Source: an uncultured Alphaproteobacteria bacterium (GTDB lineage Bacteria; Pseudomonadota; Alphaproteobacteria; Rhodobacterales; Rhodobacteraceae). From it: 36,475 bases of DNA. Each line of letters opens with the position of its first letter. The stretch's first letter is position 1. The position numbers and the translations under genes were made by a program. The stretch covers positions 1-36,475 of the forward strand of contig CABZEG010000018.1 in assembly GCA_902524655.1 (NCBI GenBank). Reading direction: 5' to 3'. Shown here in pieces: positions 1-7,476 of this stretch. The notes under the pieces were generated by a model. The model did not search any database and was not told where the DNA came from. It was given only the letters and a program-made list of their open reading frames with translations.

Positions 1-207
1 ATTCTCCTTTGCGGGATAATCGACAGCTGTGATATCTATTAAAGTATTAAATGAAAAGCCTTTCTTTGACTTGAGGTGGCTAGCTATCTTCAATATAGCG
101 CTTGGCACTATCTCAACAAAAAGATAATCTTTATCCTCTTCCATTATAAGAATTGCTTCTGATAGAGCATCGTCCACGTTGGTTTTAAAACTAGATAAAT
201 CGACCAT
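1..207 (-). CDS. nuoC: NADH-quinone oxidoreductase subunit C, N-terminal part (cut by window edge)
   Basis: The first 69 codons of NuoC, the 30-kDa subunit of the peripheral arm of respiratory complex I, read leftward and run off the window at base 1. The ATG at 207-205 lies one base after the nuoB stop (TGA at 211-209), so the two are translationally coupled. The fragment ends with a segment reading LIDITAVDYP, which matches the conserved core of the NuoC family (the stretch usually written LVDITAVDYP). No length comparison is possible because the gene is truncated by the window, not by mutation. Position directly after nuoA and nuoB is the standard nuo order. Identification is firm from the motif plus synteny. 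Confidence 0.9.
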   Translation of the reverse strand, partial: MVDLSSFKTNVDDALSEAILIMEEDKDYLFVEIVPSAILKIASHLKSKKGFSFNTLIDITAVDYPAKEN

Positions 208-208
208 A

Positions 209-742
209 TCAGCGTTTCACAGTCCCAGTTCTTCTAATCTTCTTTTGGAGTTGCATTATTCCGTAGAGAAGTGCTTCCGCACTTGGTGGACAGCCTGGAA
301 CATAAATATCCACAGGCACGATCCTGTCACATCCCCGTACTACAGAATAAGAATAATGGTAATATCCTCCGCCGTTTGCACAGCTTCCCATTGAAATTAC
401 ATACCTAGGCTCTGGCATTTGGTCATAAACTTTTCTTAATGCTGGTGCCATTTTGTTAGTCAAAGTACCTGCAACAATCATTAAATCGGATTGTCTTGGG
501 CTCCCTCTTGGAATTGCTCCAAATCGTTCAAGATCATAGCGTGGTAAAGAGGTATGCATCATTTCAACTGCACAACATGCTAGACCAAAGGTCATCCAGT
601 ATAAACTTCCTGTTCTAGACCAATTTATAACATCATTAACTGTCGTTAAAATGTAACCTTTGTTATCCATTCCAGCCAGTGATATTTCTTCATCCATATC
701 AAAATACTCGCTGGCAACACTTTTAGAATTTTTTATTCCCAT
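209..742 (-). CDS. nuoB: NADH-quinone oxidoreductase subunit B
   Basis: NuoB (PSST) is the complex I subunit that carries the terminal 4Fe-4S cluster N2 and passes electrons to quinone. With the ATG at 742 the protein is 177 residues. The cluster ligands are visible: the tandem cysteines C56-C57 in [11 protein letters not shown]121 in GSCANGGG and C151 in PGCPP. I chose the ATG at 742 because a strong ribosome binding site, AAGGGGG at 756-750, sits 7 bases upstream. A GTG at 763 in the same frame would add seven residues but has no comparable site. The first codons overlap the end of nuoA by 10 bases, so the genes are probably co-translated. The sequence is of the alphaproteobacterial/mitochondrial type. 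Nothing is missing or odd. Confidence 0.97.
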   Translation of the reverse strand: MGIKNSKSVASEYFDMDEEISLAGMDNKGYILTTVNDVINWSRTGSLYWMTFGLACCAVEMMHTSLPRYDLERFGAIPRGSPRQSDLMIVAGTLTNKMAPALRKVYDQMPEPRYVISMGSCANGGGYYHYSYSVVRGCDRIVPVDIYVPGCPPSAEALLYGIMQLQKKIRRTGTVKR

Positions 743-1098
743 TCCAATGCCCCCTTCTTCCACTCATATAGAAAGCCTATTGTTAGAATCAATAAGAAGA
801 GCATCATAGACCAAAAACCTAAAGCTCCAATGTGCTGGAACCCAACAGCCCAGGGGAATAAAAAAGCCACCTCCAAATCAAAAATTACAAAAAGTATTGC
901 TACTAGATAAAATCTAATATCAAACTTTAATCTTGCACTCTCAAAAGGCTCAAAACCACATTCATACGCAGAGTTTTTTTCATTATCAGGGTTATGCACT
1001 GCAGCTACAAGTGGTGCCAGCATTAGTATTAACCCAAATGCTAGTGATAATCCGAAAAACACCACAAGTGGAAAGTATTCTACGAGATACTCTGTCAC
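733..1098 (-). CDS. nuoA: NADH-quinone oxidoreductase subunit A
   Basis: NuoA is the small membrane subunit at the junction of the arms of complex I and normally opens the nuo operon, as it does here. The 121-residue product has the usual three hydrophobic helices (about residues 10-32, 63-86 and 91-112). The loop after helix 1 has the conserved ending YECGFEPF, followed by [12 protein letters not shown]. The start is a GTG at 1098-1096 preceded by AGGGGG at 1110-1105, six bases away. The last ten bases overlap nuoB. Length and topology match the family. It lies 138 bp downstream of the polysaccharide export gene on the same strand, so it should have its own promoter or a terminator in between. 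Confidence 0.97.
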   Translation of the reverse strand: MTEYLVEYFPLVVFFGLSLAFGLILMLAPLVAAVHNPDNEKNSAYECGFEPFESARLKFDIRFYLVAILFVIFDLEVAFLFPWAVGFQHIGALGFWSMMLFLLILTIGFLYEWKKGALEWE

Positions 1099-1236
1099 TA
1101 AATTCCCCCTTTAACTCTCACGACTGTTATATAACGAAATAAATAATAAATATATAAAAAAAAGAAAAAATAAAGCGCAATTTAGCCACACCCTAATTCA
1201 CTATGCGTGTAGGCAGTTTAAACAAAAATAAAAATT
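1099..1236 (-). promoter_or_regulatory. Leader region of the nuo operon, with a possible promoter
   Basis: This 138-bp spacer separates the end of the export operon from nuoA. On the minus strand it contains TTGCGC (1180-1175), an 18-base spacer and TATATA (1156-1151), a plausible but imperfect -35/-10 pair, followed by an A/T-rich leader and the AGGGGG ribosome binding site at 1110-1105. I found no GC-rich hairpin followed by a T run, so I cannot point to an intrinsic terminator for the upstream operon. The promoter assignment is by eye and weak. That nuoA needs transcription initiation here is an inference from the change of function. Confidence 0.3.
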
Positions 1237-2394
1237 TTAATTACCTAATTCGGACCGTAATGTATCCCTGCCTTGCAACGTCAAGCCAACAGATCCTAGT
1301 ATTTGTTGTAAAGTTCTGCTGTACAGTGTTAATGGCTGCGCTGCAACAAATACAATGTCATCTGGTCTCATCTCAAACTTCTTTGCTAATTTTATTCTTG
1401 TTGGATCAGTTATATCTAAATGGTAGGCTTTGAAATTTTTCTCAATTTGCCGTAAAACATAGATTTGACTAAAATCTGAGCTGCCTGAACGCAGCACAGA
1501 GCCACTAAAAATGGTATCAGATAATGTCGGTCTTTGGATAGAAGTAATAGGCACTGCTCTTTGTGCCCCCGTCTCCCCAACAACTAATACCGTTTCTAGG
1601 CTGTAATTCACTGCATTTATAAAAATTCTATCATCAGGGAAAAGCCTGACACGAGGACCTTTTGATTTCATTAAATTAATAAATGAAAAGGTATATTCTT
1701 GCTCATTTCTCATAAGCAAAATTTTATAATCAAACCCAGCTTCTTGTTTAATTCCCGATGTCGCTACTACATCCTCAAGAAAAATGGGATAATTGGTATA
1801 TTTTATCACATTAGAAGATATACCGTCCCCATTTAAAAATATTCTCTTGCTATTGAACTCACTTAGAGAAAGCTCCATCGTTCTGGGCCTACCAACTTCT
1901 AAAAGCTTCTGATATATTTTATCTTGCAGCTCGGACTGAGTGAGGCCACTTGCTTGCAATGAACCAAGGCCATACACATTTATGAATCCCTCATCTGAAA
2001 TTGCTATTTGTCTAGTTACAAAGGTAGGTACTGATGGGTCTGTCGCTAAAATTTCTGAAACACTCAATACATCACCGATACCAATTATGTAGGGACCAGG
2101 ATCATTATTTTTTGGAAACCTTTCAACAATCGCTTGTTCGCTAGGTATCAATTTCGCTGCTTGCGTTAAATCGTTAGCGACTATAACTTTTCTTTTGTAA
2201 GGAGCATTATTGGCGTCTAAAGTACTTTTTTCTGTTAGAGCCACAAGCTGGACATTGTTTTTTTCTTGTCCCTTAGATCTTTCCGCTCTCGATTTAGTTT
2301 TTAATTCAATTGGGAAATAAGCTCTACCACACGAATTAGCACCAACCATGGCTAAACACAAAATAAAATACCAAATTATTACTCTCGTCTTAAT
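1237..2394 (-). CDS. Wza-like outer-membrane polysaccharide export protein, probable ATT start
   Basis: Member of the polysaccharide biosynthesis/export family (Wza/KpsD/OtnA type) that forms the outer-membrane channel for capsule or exopolysaccharide. A Poly_export domain begins near the segment GPYIIGIGDVLSVSE and is followed by SLBB-like regions, ending with DDIVFVAAQPL. Starting at the ATT at 2394-2392 gives 385 residues and a typical signal peptide: KTR, a hydrophobic stretch through LCLAMVG, then an ANSC lipobox-like site. The nearest standard start, TTG at 2361, deletes the positively charged end and half of the hydrophobic core. GGGAGGG at 2405-2399 sits four bases before the ATT, whereas TTG 2361 has no ribosome binding site. 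The Wzc-like gene ends 12 bases upstream in the same frame. Function is confident. The start is a strong inference, and a local sequence error is the main alternative. Confidence 0.85.
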   Translation of the reverse strand: MKTRVIIWYFILCLAMVGANSCGRAYFPIELKTKSRAERSKGQEKNNVQLVALTEKSTLDANNAPYKRKVIVANDLTQAAKLIPSEQAIVERFPKNNDPGPYIIGIGDVLSVSEILATDPSVPTFVTRQIAISDEGFINVYGLGSLQASGLTQSELQDKIYQKLLEVGRPRTMELSLSEFNSKRIFLNGDGISSNVIKYTNYPIFLEDVVATSGIKQEAGFDYKILLMRNEQEYTFSFINLMKSKGPRVRLFPDDRIFINAVNYSLETVLVVGETGAQRAVPITSIQRPTLSDTIFSGSVLRSGSSDFSQIYVLRQIEKNFKAYHLDITDPTRIKLAKKFEMRPDDIVFVAAQPLTLYSRTLQQILGSVGLTLQGRDTLRSELGN

Positions 2395-2406
2395 AGTTCC
2401 CTCCCA

Positions 2407-4389
2407 CTAATCTATTAAAATAAATCCCACACAATTCTGTTTCTCTGAATTGGTATTTATCAAAAATTTTTCAACGTCTGCTTTAGTGAATTTTCCCTTG
2501 AACCCTACAAGTAAATAATTTTCACTTTCCAGAATTGTGTTGTACTTTATGGTCTCAGAAATATTTTCGCCCAATGCTATTAAAATATGATCAAATTCTT
2601 TTAAATCGCCTTTCAAAGGAAAAAAATTTTCTTTCTCACCGAGACTTGATTTTTCAAAAGAATTAAAAATTAATACAGGATCTGCGTTGCCATTAATCCT
2701 TTTTGTCTCAGAAGACTTTTTAAAACTTTCTTGAAAGTTATCACTTTTATTCAATCTTGGTTGATTGCCAATCAAAGCAATTTGTTTTCCTAGCTTCTTC
2801 CCCATTATAATACCTAAAAACATTGCAACTCTGTTAGCTAAATGACTTTGTAAAAAGCCTCTTCTTCCAATTTCCACAACACACAGCGATCTACCAATCT
2901 TACTTAAACCGTCAATAAAATTTATAGACAGACTTTGTTGTATACTCTCAATTATCGGCTCCTGCCTTCTAGAGAAAATTTGGCGAGACGAAACAGTCGC
3001 CATATTCTGGAATGGATGGATAGCAGCAATTTGGCGCAGATTATAAATATGGTGGCGAAGCATTTGAGTCATTAAAACTATGAATGATGAGATAAACGTT
3101 GCAATGAGAAGATTGATCACAAATATCATTTTAATATTTGGTTCTGCCGGGTCAACCGGTGGTGTTGCACGTGAATGGACGAAATTATTATTTAAATTAA
3201 AAGTTGAAGCTTGAACAGTCCTATCTTGAATGTTGAACTGCAAGCCCTCACTAAAATTCTTTTTGATAAGATATTTAAGACGCAAAGATTTAAATTCATC
3301 CTCTAAACGAAGGTTTGCTATAGTCAACAACCTTTCATCATTAATTCGCTTAGACAGCAATTTTCCTAAATCTTCTAATCTTTTAATTTCCTTGTCTACT
3401 ATTGCTATCAGATTCTTCTCAACATTTAGCTTTTCATTCTGTTGCAGTTTTCTGACCTCGCTAATGAAATTATTTGAATAGTTGGCACTTATTTGCCCTT
3501 GTGAGCCAAAATCTGAATTACTTAGAGCTTTTTTGGCTTTAGCTTCAATGAGAAACTTTATTGTGTCATCAATTGATCTTTTCCTTGTTTCAAGCTGGTT
3601 GTATCTTTGAAATTGTTTTCCAAAATCTAATTTAACCTCTTCATTTTCAAAATTATCGACGTTCAAAGATGAAGAATTTTTTAAAATAAAGTTATCAATC
3701 TCCTTTTTTATATTTTCTACTTCAACCTGAGCAACAGTTTGAATTTCAGCAAGATATGTCAAAGTCTCCTCAAACATTTTCCTTTTATCAGCCCTCTCAA
3801 TTTGGAAGTAGTGCTCAACAAGTGTATTTGCTATAAAAGATGCGAATTCTGGGTTTTCATGTTTCACTTCAAGTCTATATGCTGGTGTATCCATGTTATT
3901 ATAACGGAAATTTTTCACGGTAATCATAGATCTTAATGAGGAAATAAAATTTTCGTCGCTTTGTTTTTTGGTAGGATAATTTATCTCATACAATGAAAAA
4001 TAATCTAATAGCCCGGCTAGTGAAAATATGCTTACACTCGGAGAAGTAAACTTATAGCCGAGTTTTTTTTTGATCTCGTATTTGCTGATATAACCTGACA
4101 GGAATTCTCTTCCGATAATTTTTGGAACAATATTCGTTTCAGGTCTGCTCAGCGTTTGAGGCAAAAGAGCGGATAACTCACTAAGTCCACCTACCATATT
4201 TTGATTGCCTTGAGGCACATCTTTAGTTTCAAAAACAGTAACAGCAATAAACTTAGGCGTTACTTTTGAAATCTGGTAAACTGAATAAAGAGAAAACCCG
4301 ACGATAAATACAAGGAATAGAGGCCAATTGTTTGCAAATAAAGCAAATAAGGACCTCATATCAACTTCTGCAGAGGCTTTTTCTTCCAT
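2407..4389 (-). CDS. Wzc-like polysaccharide co-polymerase with degenerate C-terminal domain
   Basis: Chain-length determinant/co-polymerase of the Wzz/Wzc superfamily that spans the inner membrane and contacts Wza. The 660-residue product has a first membrane helix at about 22-40 and a long periplasmic domain with predicted coiled coils (about 200-380). The Wzz proline-rich motif (ATPPVDPAEPN, about 408-418) follows, then a second helix at about 421-443. The remaining 215 residues fall where Wzc carries its tyrosine-kinase P-loop domain. The order is recognisable (SLCVVEIGRR where Walker A should follow, FDHILIALGE in the Walker B position), but no GKS/T P-loop and no C-terminal tyrosine cluster is present. 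It is therefore probably a non-catalytic scaffold. It is followed 12 bp later by the Wza-like gene. Family is certain; loss of kinase activity is inferred. Confidence 0.88.
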   Translation of the reverse strand: MEEKASAEVDMRSLFALFANNWPLFLVFIVGFSLYSVYQISKVTPKFIAVTVFETKDVPQGNQNMVGGLSELSALLPQTLSRPETNIVPKIIGREFLSGYISKYEIKKKLGYKFTSPSVSIFSLAGLLDYFSLYEINYPTKKQSDENFISSLRSMITVKNFRYNNMDTPAYRLEVKHENPEFASFIANTLVEHYFQIERADKRKMFEETLTYLAEIQTVAQVEVENIKKEIDNFILKNSSSLNVDNFENEEVKLDFGKQFQRYNQLETRKRSIDDTIKFLIEAKAKKALSNSDFGSQGQISANYSNNFISEVRKLQQNEKLNVEKNLIAIVDKEIKRLEDLGKLLSKRINDERLLTIANLRLEDEFKSLRLKYLIKKNFSEGLQFNIQDRTVQASTFNLNNNFVHSRATPPVDPAEPNIKMIFVINLLIATFISSFIVLMTQMLRHHIYNLRQIAAIHPFQNMATVSSRQIFSRRQEPIIESIQQSLSINFIDGLSKIGRSLCVVEIGRRGFLQSHLANRVAMFLGIIMGKKLGKQIALIGNQPRLNKSDNFQESFKKSSETKRINGNADPVLIFNSFEKSSLGEKENFFPLKGDLKEFDHILIALGENISETIKYNTILESENYLLVGFKGKFTKADVEKFLINTNSEKQNCVGFILID

Positions 4390-4456
4390 TTCTATTTCAA
4401 ATCCTTGTCTAATTTTGTCCTAAGTAATATTTTATAAAAGCAATAGCGAGATATAA

Positions 4457-5572
4457 TTATTCTTTTAGATTAAATTTGTTTATTATATCGATGTACACCT
4501 TTACCACTTTTTTTATCTGGAACTCGGCGACAACTTTTTTTCGTCCGTTATTTCCCATAATACGTCGTTCTTCGGATGTTAACCTTAACATTTTTTGCAT
4601 GTTTTTCTCAAGGCAAATATGATTCATAGATTTTGTCAAAAAGCCTGTAACTCCATCTTTTACTAAATTATTACACCCTGGAACATCATTTGTAATCACT
4701 GGGATCCTCATGGACATAGCTTCTAAAATAGCTCTTGATGACCCTTCTCTATATGATGGCAATACTAAACAGTCAGTTTCGTTTAATATATCAGTTATGT
4801 TTTCTACGAACCCAACATGATCAAACACATGATCTCGAACTGCATCCTCAAACTGCAAACAAAGATCCGTAGGAAGTTTCGTTTTCTCAAATTTTCCTGC
4901 AATTATAATTTTTACAGAGTTATCTTGAGCGAGTCCTCGGCCAGCTTTTACCAGCTCCCCTATACCCTTTTCTTTTAAAATTCTGCCCACAAATGTAAAA
5001 ACAAATTTTTTATTTGGCTTTATAGTCTTATTTTTTTTTTTAAACAATTGTATGTTAACTCCAGACCCAGGAACAAAATAGGCTTGGTGTTTTGCGATAA
5101 ACTTTTTTGTCAAAAAATACTGCATATCCTCATAGTTTTGGAAAAAACAGATTTTTATTTTTTTCAATGCTAGTTTGTATAGTGCGTTAATGAAATAATT
5201 TTGTCTTGAATGATTTGTAAAAGTCGAGCCCAGGCCAGTAACATTACATAAGACAGGCACGTCATAAAAACGTGATATAAAACCACAGTAAATGTTGGGT
5301 TTAATTGTAAAGGAAAGAACCATATCAGGTTTAAGTATCTTGATGTAATACCAAAGTTGAAAAAATACTTTAAACTCCTCTATAATGTTCAAGCCTCGTG
5401 CGTTAAGATCTATTTTTATATAGTCACATCCTAATTTTGGGATCAAATGAGAGTAATTATCGTTTGGTGATAAAACTTGCACATTAAAGCCCTTTGAAAT
5501 TAGAGCTTTAATAAGATCAGACCTAAAATTAACAATATTCCAAGAACTGTTTGCCACAAACATAAGCTTCAT
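4457..5572 (-). CDS. Glycosyltransferase family 4 (PglA/CapM-like)
   Basis: GT-B fold retaining glycosyltransferase of family 4, 371 residues, expected to act in the cytoplasm on an undecaprenyl-PP-linked sugar. The N-terminal domain opens with MKLMFVANSSWNIVNFRSDL. The SFTIKPNIYCG and NVTGLGSTFT segments resemble PglA/CapM transferases that add HexNAc residues. The donor-binding half contains FVGRILKEKGI and the EX7E motif at E276 and E284 (EGSSRAILE). The ATG at 5572 is preceded by AGGA about nine bases upstream, and the upstream EpsG-like gene ends ten bases before it. Codons around residues 177-181 contain an uninterrupted run of eleven A (5041-5031). Specificity cannot be read from sequence; similarity to PglA is by recollection of motifs. 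Confidence 0.85.
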   Translation of the reverse strand: MKLMFVANSSWNIVNFRSDLIKALISKGFNVQVLSPNDNYSHLIPKLGCDYIKIDLNARGLNIIEEFKVFFQLWYYIKILKPDMVLSFTIKPNIYCGFISRFYDVPVLCNVTGLGSTFTNHSRQNYFINALYKLALKKIKICFFQNYEDMQYFLTKKFIAKHQAYFVPGSGVNIQLFKKKNKTIKPNKKFVFTFVGRILKEKGIGELVKAGRGLAQDNSVKIIIAGKFEKTKLPTDLCLQFEDAVRDHVFDHVGFVENITDILNETDCLVLPSYREGSSRAILEAMSMRIPVITNDVPGCNNLVKDGVTGFLTKSMNHICLEKNMQKMLRLTSEERRIMGNNGRKKVVAEFQIKKVVKVYIDIINKFNLKE

Positions 5573-5581
5573 TATTTTTTC

Positions 5582-6637
5582 CTAAAATAGAAAATTATCA
5601 TAGGGCACCCAGCTCTGACTATTAAAAGAAAAGTTCAGCCATAAATAGAAAAGACAGAAGTAAACAAAAGAGACTCCTATATAAGCAATATCTTTAAAAA
5701 GAGGATCCTTAAAGATTAATTCAATTCTTGAAAAGACTGTTATCTGTAAAGGTATAGAGTAAAGAGCTAACCTATCAGCTAAATTTGAAGCATAAAACAC
5801 TAGAAACAAAGCCAAAATTGGTAATATTGAAAAACGGAGCCAAAATCTTCGCAAAACTTTTGAAGGAAAAAGGACTTTAGAATATCTTAAGACAAGTAGC
5901 GCAGGAATTACACAAAGGATTATTCTTATTAACCCACCACTAGCATGTTGGCTTTTTCTTATATCGTCAGATATGTATGTTGAAAACATTGACGCTAGAG
6001 CGTCTGCCGACAACCCAATCATCGCGATAACAAGCAATATAGGCACAATGAAACTTGAAGTAATCTTTCGGGTTTCCATTGCGAGCATTCCGAAAGGTGC
6101 AACGACTAATGATGACTTATGAAATAGTGCAGCAAAAAAAATTGTAATAAAAAAGGCCCTTAAGTTTTCTTTTTTTAAAAATGAAATAGCGATCAGAATG
6201 AGGCCTAATGCCGCACTTTGCCTTGTGTAACCCATACCTACGACAATGATTAGGTAAGGAACCGATATTAGGAAGGCAAGGAAATAATTTCTCTCTTGGC
6301 TGCAAAATACAACTATGCCGGCAACAAATAGAATTGCACAAAGAGTATTAATAAATTGAATGCCTAATTGATGTTGTTGTCCGAAAGCAAACAATAAATC
6401 ATAAAGAAAATTCATTTTTATAATTGATAAAATATCCGATACTCTAGGAACAATCCTGTCATCATATAAATGAATATATGTATACCAGTCACCCCCAACT
6501 TCTTTCCTAAAGCCGATGATTATTACTAAAGAAGAGAAGAAAAGAATACTTAAAATTATTCTTAGATTTAACGAAATAACTTTTAAAAAAATAGCACCTA
6601 AAAGTGGAACAAAAAAAATTGTCCAGTACAAGGCCAT
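5582..6637 (-). CDS. EpsG/Wzy-like polysaccharide polymerase
   Basis: Multi-pass inner-membrane protein of 351 residues with about nine to ten hydrophobic segments, of the EpsG family, which fills the Wzy (repeat-unit polymerase) role. Diagnostic segments are GGDWYTYIHLYD (about 48-59), MGYTRQSAALGL (about 135-146) and LFHKSSLV (about 171-178). The GGDW, YTRQ and FHKS motifs are those conserved in EpsG proteins. It lies between two GT/transferase genes in one leftward operon. It would join lipid-linked repeat units on the periplasmic side. No other polymerase candidate is in the window. The ATG at 6637 has no clear ribosome binding site, and a 41-bp gap separates it from the upstream gene. 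Confidence 0.82.
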   Translation of the reverse strand: MALYWTIFFVPLLGAIFLKVISLNLRIILSILFFSSLVIIIGFRKEVGGDWYTYIHLYDDRIVPRVSDILSIIKMNFLYDLLFAFGQQHQLGIQFINTLCAILFVAGIVVFCSQERNYFLAFLISVPYLIIVVGMGYTRQSAALGLILIAISFLKKENLRAFFITIFFAALFHKSSLVVAPFGMLAMETRKITSSFIVPILLVIAMIGLSADALASMFSTYISDDIRKSQHASGGLIRIILCVIPALLVLRYSKVLFPSKVLRRFWLRFSILPILALFLVFYASNLADRLALYSIPLQITVFSRIELIFKDPLFKDIAYIGVSFVYFCLFYLWLNFSFNSQSWVPYDNFLF

Positions 6638-6678
6638 CTATATTTTACTTTTCTTTTGAAGATTTAAGTGATTTCTAT

Positions 6679-7452
6679 TCATATTTTGAAGCTGCTACCC
6701 CCATTAATAGTCTTCACTAGATTTAAACTTTTGTTTTTCTCGTATATTGAGGCTCTTTCGTAGGGTTGATTTTCACCAACCACCACTAATCCTCGATGGT
6801 TTAAATTTTTTTCAAAGAAAAATTTGCATTTTTCCCTATAAATTTTATTCTCAAACTTATTTAAGAGGTTGAAAACAAGTATCAGATCACTTTTACGAGC
6901 CAGCTCATCCTCAAAAATATCAAAGTTTTGAATATAAACGTTCGGATACTTCGTCAATTGGGGATTAATCATTTCAACAATTTTTAACTCCGTACATTTA
7001 TTGAACTTATTAAAAAAAAATTTCGAAATTAAAAATTCAAATGGTGAGGAATGAACCTTAAAAGGATCCAAATAAAACATAGCGAACTTATTTTCATACA
7101 TATGTACATTATTATGATCATCTACCAAAAACGGATTTGACTTATAAAAGCCAAGGCTCAATCGAACGAATTTATCCATGCAAAAAAAACTACCGAAATC
7201 TACTTTTTTCATCAAGTCAAGGGATGAAGTGCCATCACTACATCCAATATCATGAATTATTTTGTAGAAATTATTTTTCTTTGCCAAAAAATTAATAGTA
7301 AGTGGGAACCTGTTAGGACTAGTAGTTTTGAAAGTCTTACCAACCCTTATTGCGTTCAAGCATTTTAATTTCTTCGCTGGATTACTAGAGATTATATCAT
7401 GCAGTGATGCTTGTTCTTTTCCTAAGAACTTGAACTTTATAGGAAAAATCAT
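6679..7452 (-). CDS. Putative class I SAM-dependent methyltransferase
   Basis: A 257-residue soluble protein that I do not recognise as a named family. It has a plausible SAM-binding motif I (HDIGCSDGTSS, residues 67-77) followed at the right distance by an acidic strand and a post-motif segment SDLILVFNLLNKF (188-200), which resembles motif IV of CheR-like methyltransferases. The last strand LVVVGENQ fits the end of such a fold. It is very rich in K, N and F, in keeping with the locus. It sits between the EpsG-like polymerase and asnB on the same strand with short gaps, so it may methylate the glycan or the lipid-linked intermediate. That role is an inference from position. A nine-base A/T run lies near 7012-7020. 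Confidence 0.5.
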   Translation of the reverse strand: MIFPIKFKFLGKEQASLHDIISSNPAKKLKCLNAIRVGKTFKTTSPNRFPLTINFLAKKNNFYKIIHDIGCSDGTSSLDLMKKVDFGSFFCMDKFVRLSLGFYKSNPFLVDDHNNVHMYENKFAMFYLDPFKVHSSPFEFLISKFFFNKFNKCTELKIVEMINPQLTKYPNVYIQNFDIFEDELARKSDLILVFNLLNKFENKIYREKCKFFFEKNLNHRGLVVVGENQPYERASIYEKNKSLNLVKTINGGSSFKI

Positions 7453-7476
7453 AGAGCTAGCCTTGTAAAAAAATAT

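Noticed and set aside
742-763. nuoB starting at GTG 763
   Set aside because: ATG 742 has a near-perfect ribosome binding site seven bases upstream, and the GTG has none.
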